Source: Chondrosia reniformis (Eukaryota > Porifera > Demospongiae > Chondrillida > Chondrillidae). Taken from it: a DNA stretch of 64,000 nt. This document shows, one piece after another, positions 36,801-47,200 of the stretch. The notes under the pieces were generated by a model. The model saw only the letters and a list, made by a program, of their open reading frames with translations, had not been told where the DNA came from and ran no database searches. A program made the translations under genes and the position numbers. Position 1 is the first letter of the stretch, and each line of letters begins with the position of its first letter. The stretch covers positions 1,209,401 through 1,273,400 of the forward strand of contig OX359198.1 of NCBI GenBank assembly GCA_947172415.1, read 5' to 3'.

Positions 36801-37715
36801 TAAATTACTGCCATATCATTAAAGTTAATTAGTTATGTAATGTTAGGGTAATACAAATAAATGGAATTCACTTATATAGCTATATTTTCAATTTGAACAC
36901 TGATTAATGCACCCTTAAGTTTAAGGGAATCACACAATTTCTTATATGCAACTATATACGTATCTCATTCCTCACACAGCCAGACCTTACCTGTTAGGTT
37001 CTTTCCCGACATTTTGGCTATTTCTTCATATGACAATAAGTGTGGTTCTTCAGTTGTTGGACTTGTTGAATGTTGTTTTATTTTAAATGTAACTGTTCCC
37101 AAGAGTTCCTATATAATATACATAATTACATACTTATGTAAAATACTTAAAATAGACTGAGGACATACATACACTTCCAGGGTATTAGTATTAGTATTAT
37201 TATTTATACTGGGTACCCCTTAGCCATGGGCTAATATACAGTGGGCCCAGGTTACAATAGATAAGTTATAAGAGGGAGTGGGACCGGTGGATACAAAAAT
37301 AGATGATAAAAAATAAGGGGAAAAAATATATCCAAAAATGCCAAAATCGCCAATTTAGCCAGCACTCACCTTGCCTACATATCCTGTACTTTCTTGTTGA
37401 TTTTCTCTAACATAACGACCTGAATTAGGGAAGGATATATATCAAATTTATGGTATTGGCTAAGGATAATCGAAACTGTACTAATTGACGTACACATTTG
37501 AAGTATCCTGCTCTAGTTATCCTTTGATTAATGGGTGAAATACAAAAGTGCATCGATGATCTAAATTAATTTTTCGAAGAATCGTATAAGTATATAAGCT
37601 GCTATATACTCGAGTTACCTGAAAGATTCGTGTACTGCACCAGGAAAAAGACCACGAAAGTGAGCGGAAAAATGATTAGGACTTTGCATCGGTTTCTTCC
37701 TTTCAAACATATCAT
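30881..37715 (-). CDS. WSCD-like membrane sulfotransferase
   Basis: Probable type II Golgi-membrane enzyme transferring sulfate from PAPS. Exons in transcript order: 37715-37619, 37419-37370, 37108 to 36991 or 36986, 36761-36484, 35483-35302, 31732-31693, 31192-30881. Exon 1 encodes a short basic cytosolic tail and one membrane anchor ([17 protein letters not shown]). The 5'-phosphosulfate loop is [16 protein letters not shown] (near residue 153), followed by [23 protein letters not shown], the 3'-phosphate-binding [13 protein letters not shown], the block [10 protein letters not shown], and LVEYESLK near the end. These match the WSCD/sulfotransferase core; no WSC domain is visible. Two junctions are uncertain: the strong GTAAGG donor of exon 3 is off by one frame (an in-frame GTCTGG donor lies 5 bp on), and exon 5 to exon 6 does not match in phase, so a small exon may be missed. 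About 360 residues. Confidence 0.85.
31405..31545. mobile_element. Foldback element, family 1 (variant)
   Basis: GGGATTTCTTCTAACTGTGT at one edge, then TTTTGAGCACCTGAAGATGC and ATGCTCAAAAGATAAACTGA forming a fold. Lies in the last sulfotransferase intron. Confidence 0.55.
32160..32275. mobile_element. Foldback element, family 4
   Basis: AGAAGTGGCATACTGAAAAT, then TGTGTTTGGGTGTACCAATT and TTTCAGTATGCCACTTCTGT. It has an internal duplication of CCAATTTCAGT. In sulfotransferase intron 5 (31733-35301). Confidence 0.7.
32389..32762. repeat. Perfect palindrome with 175-bp arms
   Basis: Left arm 32389-32563 and right arm 32588-32762 are exact reverse complements over every base I compared, with a 24-nt loop. 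Each arm contains family 4 sequence (GCAGAAGTGGCATACTGAAA, and CATCCCTACTTTTAACTTCA). It lies in an intron of the sulfotransferase and would give a long double-stranded hairpin RNA when transcribed. Confidence 0.95.
33249..33285. repeat. GAA microsatellite
   Basis: About ten GAA units in the sulfotransferase intron 31733-35301. Confidence 0.9.
33770..33960. mobile_element. GC-hairpin element end plus family 4 fragment
   Basis: AAGTAGTTCGAGTTAATTCG, GGGGCGGCAGCCCC and TTTTAAACTCTAACTACTTG form a terminal hairpin like the one at 62090-62152. It is followed by ACATTGTTGCAACACTGGCT and CCCTACTTCTAACATTG, as in family 4. Confidence 0.55.
34164..34590. repeat. 27-bp minisatellite
   Basis: About 16 copies of ACCAGACTTATGAATCAGTG plus ACTCTAG (27 bp). 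Two units carry a 4-bp ACAT insertion. Because 27 is a multiple of 3, both strands stay open over most of the array; I reject those frames as genes. Confidence 0.95.
34706..35188 (+). mobile_element. Tigger/pogo-like non-autonomous element with transposase remnant
   Basis: A 483-bp element flanked by TA (34704-34705 and 35189-35190). Terminal inverted repeats are CAGTTGAACCCACTTAAGAT on the left and ATCTTAACTGGGTTCAACTG on the right. Inside, 34874-35014 reads [10 protein letters not shown], a stop, then [17 protein letters not shown] and [12 protein letters not shown], resembling the N-terminal CENP-B-type helix-turn-helix of pogo-family transposases. The DDE catalytic region is absent, so it is immobile by itself. 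Inserted in sulfotransferase intron 5. Confidence 0.85.
35571..36350. repeat. Two-part minisatellite block with short terminal inverted ends
   Basis: Part one (about 35618-35980) is a 17-bp unit CTGGGCCTCACTTCGAG in about 20 copies. Part two (about 36000-36335) is a 35-bp unit with CTAAATGAGACCCAGCCTTT and ATTTGAGCC in about nine copies. The block edges read ATATTGTCC and GGACAAATA, a possible inverted-repeat pair. The duplicate of this region at 24703-25100 lacks the whole block. Confidence 0.85.
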
Positions 37716-38207
37716 TCTAGTAAAACTCACTGCAATACAATTGTGGAATTCATACACAAGAAGTGTGCGGAGAAACAGGATCACTGAACGAAGAAACCTT
37801 ACCTTTACGTGGGTAAAGGGTAAAGACAAAAGATGCGCGTATGGCTTCCTTCCTTCTGAACCCCGCCCCTTTGAGGCCTACCACGGACACGGACACCCTT
37901 TGGGGTCAAAATTTGTAACGGGCTAAATGTGTTTAAATTAGTACATAACAAGCTGAAACATCTCAATTACAAAATAAATAATTGCTATAATATAATAAAT
38001 ATAATGTTTGCCCCAACGCTGTTCATTATTTGGAGTGGAGGTTCCAAAAATTAAATTTTAATAGCACAAATGACCCAGTAATGCTCTACGAATCAAGTTG
38101 CATAATTTGTTCAAAAATGGCTGCTATTACGTACATATGGTAGCACGTAGACATGGGTAACCTCTACTTGAGCAACTATCACTAGACAAGGTGTCTTGTG
38201 ATCCAGC
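37716..38207. promoter_or_regulatory. Divergent promoter region, sulfotransferase and huntingtin
   Basis: 492 bp separates the minus-strand sulfotransferase ATG (37715) from the plus-strand huntingtin ATG (38208). A GC-box-like CCCCGCCCC at 37861-37869 stands out in AT-rich surroundings and is a candidate Sp/KLF site. No TATA box near either start is assigned. Confidence 0.55.
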
Positions 38208-38299
38208 ATGTCGTTGATTAGTAAGCAAGATTCACTGAGTCGAATGATTGATGCCTTCAAAACAGCGAGCTATGACAATCAGTCGGGAAACACTGTCAG
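38208..38299 (+). other. HTT: Huntingtin exon 1: N17-like helix, no polyQ or polyP
   Basis: Encodes [20 protein letters not shown] and then [22 protein letters not shown] can be aligned with the human N17 segment LEKLMKAFESLKS. A single Gln follows where vertebrates carry polyglutamine and proline tracts. Confidence 0.85.
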
Positions 38300-41200
38300 G
38301 TAAAAAAGTACATATATTGAATATGCTAGTCCTCTGATTCGGGGAAGGGCGTGGTTTGGTCACGTGATTGTATTATTAGATGGACCTTTATTGAGAGATA
38401 CTAGTTACAATGTATGGCTAAGTAATTAAGTTGTATAATTACACTTGTCTGAAAATATAGTTAAAAGACCATAATATTTGAGAAAAAGGAGATAGATAGG
38501 GGAAAGGGAGGGGGAGAGTGGGATAGAAAGGGTAGAGAGATCGAATAGAAAGCAAAGAAAGGGCCAAGAAAGGAGAGAGAGGAATAGAAAGCAAAGAAAG
38601 GGCCAAGAAAGGAGAGAGAGGAATAGAAAGCAAAGAAAGGGCCAAGAAAGGAGAGAGAGGGATAGAAAGTAAAGGAAGGACTAAGAAAGGAGAGAGGGAT
38701 AGAAAGCTAAGAAAGGAGAGAGAGAGATAGAAAGAGAAAAGGAGAGATTCAGTTGAATCTGTTTAGGAAACTCTTTTTATATAAACACACTCTTAATGTA
38801 TATATCCAACAATCAATTAATGATAATTAATGATCATAAACTGGGGAATTCCTTGCCTATCCTTATTCTATTATCCAATAAACGTATCTATCAGTATATT
38901 TAGGTATATAGTGGGAATATTGTGTGTTTATATAATAACTCTGTTGGTTCCCTTGTTAGATATCCCTGGAAAGAGGATTACAATGGTTGGTTAAATCAGG
39001 TTTATGACTTGATAACAGCACCAAGCATCAGGTATAAGCACTCATACGAGAAGTTAAATATTTCATCATACTCTGCACACACAATATGTATTTCCACATT
39101 CAGCAATTACATTTAGCTATATATGTGTTTTAAATTGGAGCTATTTAAGAGGAAATGTAGGGAATTTCCCTTACATTGTGTATGTTTATGATAGTAAATA
39201 ATAATAATGGTATTGAAATGATCTGGAGAAATTAACACATGTCATAATATTCATAATCACTGCAAAATTTTGCCTATATTAGGTCTACTATTGAACTACT
39301 ATTGCTACTAATCACATTTGAAGCTGCCTGTCTTCAAATATGAATGAGTCTGCACTTTTCAATATGTCAGTATGCTAGTTTAAGTGCATGGCTGTAACTA
39401 TACAAACATTAAAGTACATATTTATGTGTCATCACCCAAAGCTCTATAGTCGTCAGAAGCATTTTACACTACAAGTAACAAACCATTGCTCATATATGTA
39501 CTGTACGTACGTACATATCAAATTAATCCAGACTCCACTGATAGTGACATTGGTGCTTTAAGATCAACTTTTTCCATATATAGTACATATTTTCTCTAGA
39601 ATATTTGAAATTGACAATCAAATGATCAACAATATATACCCTAGTGTGAAATATAAGGTTTATAATACCCCAGATATCACCCAGTTGTCCTGGTAACGTG
39701 ATATATACCCTAGATATTGCATTTTCAGTTTTGATAACATGTGATCAAGGCCTGCAATGACTCAATTACATCATACCATGATTATAGGGAAATGGTATTT
39801 GTAATAGTTATACACTCCGTCCCTAAGCTTTTTGGCATTTACTGAGTTATCGGCGAGATATCACATTGTATAACTATAATGAGAGGCCAAAGTACCTCTT
39901 ATTATAGTTATACACCAGTTGTGGAATATAATTTACCTTGATTGCCCCAGCAACAGAGTGTATTGATATATATACAAATGTGCATTAATACTTCAATAGA
40001 GTTGGTGTTTGATTAATGTCACAAATTTTAATCACTCTTGTGTGTAGAAGTCAGCGGTTGTATTCCAAGTTGCTGATGGATACACTGAGCATGCTCCTTG
40101 CCATGTGTGGCCTTGAGGTGCAGAGCATCAGACTGGCTGCCAGTGAAACACTCAACAAGATTGTAAAGGCTACCTTTCTAACTCACATAACAAGAATACA
40201 AATGACGGCATTCAATGAAATGAAAAAGGTGGCATGTCGTGTGCATGTAACTCAGTTATTAGCAATTGACTATTTAAAATATCTAATAGTCTCAGTTGTT
40301 ATCAGTACTGATTTGGTAGCTTGTGAAAAACATAGTTTTACTGCACTGAAGCAGAAATAATGTTAATGCTCTAGTATAGAATGTTAGAATAAGGAATCAT
40401 TGCCTTCACCTTCCTGCTCCCATTAGAATGGAAATACTAGATCCTTAAAGGCAGCCCTGTCTCTCTTCTCCTCCATCTGTCCTCATCTGCAACCGTTGAG
40501 ATGCAAGCCAACCGTCAACAGTCTCACTGTCGTACTTGTCAATATAGTCAAGGTATGTCTTTGTGTGGTACATCTACACTAATAGTATGTATGTACGTAT
40601 GTGTATGTATGCAGTATTTCTTTCAGAGTATTTAGCAAGGAGGGCTAAATGATGATAATAGAAATGAAGGGGGGCATAGTGCACCAATGTTCATGATTCG
40701 GGCACATACGTACGTATATAGCATATAACATTTGTCATTTTCAAGGGGGAGGTTGGTTATCCAAACCTCAATTATCCTGATCCTCAATTATCTGGATCCT
40801 CGATTATCTAGACCACAAAATTACCATGTATGTATATAACAATAGCCGAACCGTTGAATGGTATGTTACTTACAATTGCATAAACATGCTGGTACTGTAA
40901 TTTAAAAAAAAACAGTCGTTCATTGTCTTTTTCTTGATTTGATCTTTTGTGAATCCTTGTGTATGTTTTGATGACATGTTTCTGTACTTTAGAGAAATGA
41001 AGAGGTTTTGAATGAATGTCTGTCTGAATGCTGGAATGCTATTTTTGGAGCTTTTTCCTGTCATTTAATTGATAAAGATATCCAGGTACACCTGCTACTG
41101 TACATTATTTTGCCATGGTTTGTGTTGCCATGGTTTGTGTTGCCATGGTTTTTGTTGCCATGGTTTGTGTTGCCATGGTTTGTGTTGCCATGGTTTGTGT

Positions 41201-44200
41201 TGCTCACATGTACATAGGTGCTTAGCGATGTTCTGATTAGTAATTTGTGTTCAAGATCAGCTACCACCAGACGCATGGCTGCCACAGGACTCTCCTCCCT
41301 TTCACTCCATGGAAGGAAGGCACTGGTCTATGGGACCTGGATACTGCACAAGACGATGAGTAAGCAATTTCGATCTGTCTGTAACACTGAAATACTGCAG
41401 GCCACACCGCACACATATAACATATGTAAGGATGTCACAGTACAGTAGTCATGCTAAGTATACGTATCTACATTTATGTATAATATTATTGCTAAGTATA
41501 CATATCTACGTACATTTATGTATAATATTATTGCTAAGTACGTATACGTATCTTGTATAATATTATTGCTAAGTATACATATCTACCGTTATGTATAATA
41601 TTATTGTAATTGTCAATTGCACTGGGTATTTATCCTTGAAATATACTACTGGAATATATTACACCAAACCAGCTAAGTGACCAAGGTCCTATCTTGGTTG
41701 GGGACTGAAGTCCTATTAAAAGTGGCAAACACCAATTGCCTCCCAGTCATCCAAATATGGAAGAGGCTTCCAGAGCCACTGACAGCTGTTTATCTTCTTT
41801 AGGGCTTCTCAGTGTGGTATGGCATAATGCTTTGTAACTCTGATAATTACAGAGATTATCCATAGTATAAAGCCTTTACACAGCAATTGTGCACTTATGT
41901 AGCTCCCATTTCATTGTAGTATGTATATTTTGATTTGGAATTCTGTCCATTTTATCTATTGTATGCTGTATCAACTAGATCTGCTTGTGGTTGAGAGTGG
42001 CCAGTTTGAATCCTCAAATCTGATTGGTGTTCTGCTGGCCATCAGGAACCTAATTCCAGTGTTCACTACCGTTGAAGAGGTAGTCACTGATATACCTCTC
42101 AACATATATGTTCTCCTTCTGAGCTGCATCAGGAACTCCTCGGACCACAATGTTACTTCTACTGCACTGGAGGCCATGCAGGTTGGAGATTACTACTTGT
42201 AGTTAGAACATCTTTATTATATCTTTATTGTATACAGTGCAAGTTTCAGAATACCATAGTAATTATAATGTAATTTAATTAATTCATCATAAAGTTCAGG
42301 GTATAAAACTCATTTTTGATTAAGGGATTTATTATTTAGGCCTCCGTTTAGCAGAAAATGGAGGACAAAGTTTGCCTATAAGACCTACAGGAAAATTATA
42401 TTGAAACAATGTGTTATATATTGGGAAAAACTTTCAGTCACTATAGTATCATTATATTGCTATTCTACCTACTGCAGGTGCTGCTGCAAAATGTGTCTAG
42501 TTTTAGGGATTTCACCTACTGGTTAACAACACCATGTGAAAGAGGATTCCCCCTAAAATCCCTAGATGAATTTATTCAAGTAAGTTTGGCTACTGAATTA
42601 TGTGAAGACACTGATGCTATGAAGAAGGAAGCAGTGGGGAGTTCCCCTTCGGCCACAGACTGCAGCACTCCGGAGGTGGAGTCTATCCACTCGGGATACT
42701 TCTGTTCTAGCCATGAGTCACTGGAGGTGTACGACGAAGAAGAAGAAGACTTTACACCAATTTCTGAGAGTTCAATGGAGTCTGTTTCCTATTCAGTACC
42801 AGAAGCGGAAATGCACGACATCGAGGTTAGAGTAGTGACCATGAAAAATCTAATACGCCATTTTCCTACATGCTATGCCTACTCTGTAAAAAAGCCTATA
42901 GGGCACTAAACCTGGAAGGAACTTTGGATGAAGATACAGGAGTCTTTTATTCTTTTATTCTCTCTCTTCTTCTGCTCTACTACTATTAGTTTAGTAGTAC
43001 ATGTGCTCCTATCTAGCACATTAGTTTAGTAGTACATGTGCTCCTGGTATCTAGCACATTAGTTTAGTAGTACATGTGCTCCTGGTATCTAGCACATTAG
43101 TTTAGTAGTACATGTGCTCCTGGTATCTAGCACATTAGTTTAGTAGTACATGTGCTCCTGGTATCTAGCACATTAGTTTAGTAGTACATGTGCTCCTAGT
43201 ATCTAGCACATTAGTTTAGTAGTACATGTGCTCCTATCTAGCACATTAGTTTAGTAGTACATGTGCTCCTAGTATCTAGCACATTAGTTTAGTAGTACAT
43301 GTGCTCCTGGTATCTAGCACATTAGTTTAGTAGTACATGTGCTCCTGGTATCTAGCACATTAGTTTAGTAGTACATGTGCTCCTATCTAGTACATTAGTT
43401 TAGTAGTACATGTGCTCCTAGTATCTAGCACATTAGTTTAGTAGTACATGTGCTCCATTAGTTTAGTAGTACATGCACTCCATTAGTTTAGTAGTACATG
43501 CGCTCCATTAGTTTAGTAGTACATGCACTCCATTAGTTTAGTAGTACATGCACTCCATTAGTTTAGTAGTACATGCACTCCATTAGTTTAGTAGTACATG
43601 CACTCCATTAGTTTAGTAGTACATGCACTCCATTAGTTTAGTAGTATATGCACTCCATTAGTTTAGTAGTACATGCACTCCATTAGTTTAATAGTACATG
43701 CACTCCATTAGTTTAGTAGTACATGCACTCCATTAGTTTAGTAGTACATGCACTCCATTAGTTTAGTAGTATATGCACTCCATTAGTTTAGTAGTATATG
43801 CACTCCATTAATTTAGTAGTATATGCACTCCATTAGTTTAGTAGTATATGCACTCCATTAGTTTAGTAGTATATGCACTCCATTAGTTTAGTAGTATATG
43901 CACTCCATTAGTTTAGTAATATATGCACTCCTATCATACAACATGAGACACTTTTTGAAGCTACTTAAGAAACTGGGATTGTCTGTCATACAGATTCGAT
44001 GGATAAAGTTAAACATGTATTTATAAAAATTTGTGAATTAAAGCAAAATATGTATTAGGCAGGGTTCTACCCATCTCAAGGTATCTATTAAGTAGGGTTC
44101 TACCCATCTCAAGGTGTCTATTAAGTATAGGGTTCTACCCATCTCAAGGTGTCTATTAAGCAGGGTTCTACCCCATCTCAAGGTATCTATTAAGTAGGGT

Positions 44201-47200
44201 TCTACCCATCTCAAGGTGTCTATTAAAGGGTTCTACCCATCTCAAGGTGTCTATTAAATAGGGTTCTACCCATCTCCAAAGCTATTTTAACTTAGAAATA
44301 TGTTTTTAGACATAATGTTGAATTTCTGTTGTCCTATGTACGTGTAGCATGATATCGTTATACATGAAGGTATAAGACTGTCTGCAAGTCCTGAAAAAGA
44401 TATTGGCAAGGTTGCCTCCCCAACTGTCAAATCACCAACCTCACCATCCTTCCATTCTGATGGAGCTATTTCAAAGAGTTTATCTGGTAAATCTGTACCA
44501 TGGGGTATGCCCCTGCAATTACAGATAGACAAGGCAGCTTGCTGTATCACATCATTCAACCAATCAGAACTTGAGGATGTACAAAGAGTACCCATAGTCC
44601 ATTTAGTATGGTTGCTAAGAGACAGTTTCCTAGGAGATGATTCTAATGCTAGAGTTAGTATACAGAGTCTAGCTCTTCAGTGTATTACAAGTTCTGTGGA
44701 GCTTTATCCAGCAGCCATGTTGTGCAGGGGAATACCCCTGGCAACAGACATGCAGTACATTGAGCCAATTAAGCCAAGAAAGTGAGTTTGCATCTGACAC
44801 AAGATTGATTCTGTGACCTCCACGGCCTTCATGTGGTCATGAGTAATCTAGCACACCATTCTACTACATACTACATCCATCATTTGAAAGGATCATCTTT
44901 CAACTTTTAGAGCGTCTAAAGATGCAGTTTTGTTGTCTCTTAATAGAATAAGGATTTCTTCTAACTGCGTCGAACTTATCTTTGGATAGGGTCATCTTTC
45001 GACTTTGGGAGCGTCTAGAGACGCAGTGACTGAAGAAGACCCCCCCAGGGTTGAAACGTTTGGCAGAAAGAACAACCAAAAAACTGCGTCTCTAGACGCT
45101 CCCAAAGTCGAAAGATGACCCTTTAAAGATTGTTGTCTCTTCTTGGTTGTCAGATGTTTCGACCCTGAGGGTCTTCTTCAGTGACTGACCTTAGTCTGCA
45201 GGTGTCTACTTGTATAGGCATCGATTTCTAAACCTAGTAACGTCATGTAATTGCATCACAAAGTACGGTATATGTATGTTGAATGTGGGGGTGTGTTTAA
45301 GTTGGTGTTTGCCTTACTTAAGGCCCCAGGGTGGCCATTTTGTTTGGTTCCACTGCACATGCAATGTATGTTATTCTCCTGAGTACGGTGTACTTGATAT
45401 ACGTTCAGTAGGAAAACATTTTTTTCCGAGTATGTATTTTCTTTCCTCATATGATGGTAACCATATCTTTAGGAAAAACATTTTCATGACCAATGCCTAT
45501 TATGTAAACACCTGTTTTCAACCTTCAGGAGTGTGGAAGGAGATCCAAATGTTATTGGCGGGTCCATGTTTGAAGTAATTGACCGCTTCTCTGTTGCTTC
45601 TGATCCAAAATTAAGAGGAAATGCAGCCATTTTGTGTGGGACATTTTTGAGATCAGTCCTAAAGCTCTCTTTAGGGGAATACCCTAAGCATTTCACCCAC
45701 TGTTCTAGTGCAACTCCTGAAACTAGTCAGCTGGTGTCCATGCTGATCAAACTAGCAGCTGATGACTCTCACTTGGTGATGAAAGCAGTATGCCAGGGTG
45801 CAAAGGTCAGCATGTCAATGAAGACTACAGGCTATGAAACATTGAGTGCTCTCCTGTATGTACAGTATTATATAATTGTGAACCTCTAGATAGCTAAACC
45901 ACAAGTATTTTCTTATAAAATCTGAGAACTTGTACATTGCCTATATATGTAAGTCGTCTGACATTTTAAATTAAAAATTAATTTGAGACTTCTTTGCATC
46001 TCATATGATGTCATTTGTCATTTGAGAGAACCTTATAGGTAGGTGGGAGTGGCAACTCATTGTAGTATCTCCTAAGTAGGTAGGTGGGAGTGGCAACTCA
46101 TTGTAGTATCTCCTAAGTAGGTAGGTGGGAGTGGCAACTCATTGTAGTATCTCCTAAGTAGGTAGGTGGGAGTGGCAACTCATTGTAGTATCTCCTAAGT
46201 AGGTAGGTGGGAGTGGCAACTCATTGTAAGTAGGTGGGAGTGGCAACTCATTGTAAGTTGGCGGGAGTGGCAACTCATTGTAGTATCTCTTCATTAGTTG
46301 TGCCTACCGGAGCTGCTTTGCAGTAGATATGCCACTTTGTCACTGAAACTGTTTACAACACTGCTTCAACTAAAGTCTAGCACTTACTGGTTGGTGAAGG
46401 TACGTCTGTACATGCTTTATTTATATGTATTTGTATGTGTAGTATATGTACATATTAGTATGTGTAACGTGTCATATTGTATTTGTATATTTAGTACGTA
46501 TATGTAATACGTATATGCATATGTACACTGTGCAGTGTATCCATGATGATTAAACTATTGTGAATATCACCATTATCTTGCTGTAAAACAGCTGTATACT
46601 CTCACTAAGGCAGCAGGTGTTATACATACAGTATATGTATTGTTTTATATATAATTTGTTTGTATCTTAACTCACTAATTGTATTCATAGCTAATGAATG
46701 TAATTTTCCCTCTCATAAATCTCTCATTTCTTGTCTGACAGACTGAACTCCTATCGGTCCTCTCCTCCATCAACTATGTCCACATCAGTGGTACAGAAGC
46801 GGCCGCCCAGGTCAGTCTGGGTGCTCTAGAGAGCCAAGCCATCGATACTGTGTTTGCACTGCTGGGCAGCGAGGACCAGAGGGTGAGAGATGCTGCAGCA
46901 GAGGCAGTCGCCAAGTGAGACAGCCAAGATGTTCCTCATCTTAACTAACCTACGTAGGATGTATACAGTAGTTGCACCAAGAGGTTATGGAAATATAAGA
47001 ATATGCAAGACTAGTATACGACACTGTGTATTAGCTGTAAAACAATTTGTCGGGTGACTTTAATTAATGATTAATGATTTTTGGTAGAATCTTTTAGTGT
47101 TTCTGCCAAGGACCTGGGAAATCCCCCTCTTCTTCCCTTATGGATAAATTTAAACCAAAGACTCACTGATACTAATTATATTAAGAATTTAGTACATACA

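Larger units (their letters stand above)
42478..44781 (+). other. HTT: Huntingtin exons 8-9: acidic and Ser/Pro-rich disordered linker
   Basis: Exon 8 (42478-42825) ends in low-complexity sequence with Ser/Thr-Pro sites and an acidic run [15 protein letters not shown]. Exon 9 (44348-44781) continues with [15 protein letters not shown] before HEAT sequence resumes at [17 protein letters not shown]. This corresponds by position to the protease-sensitive disordered region of vertebrate huntingtin. No caspase site is assigned. Confidence 0.75.

Noticed and set aside
38208..38299. Search for a polyglutamine tract in huntingtin exon 1
   Set aside because: Only isolated Gln codons are present, and exon 2 joins in phase, so there is no tract.
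45210..45480. Open frame directly before huntingtin exon 10
   Set aside because: It reads through intron 9. The acceptor at 45527-45528 and the phase from exon 9 place the coding start at 45529.
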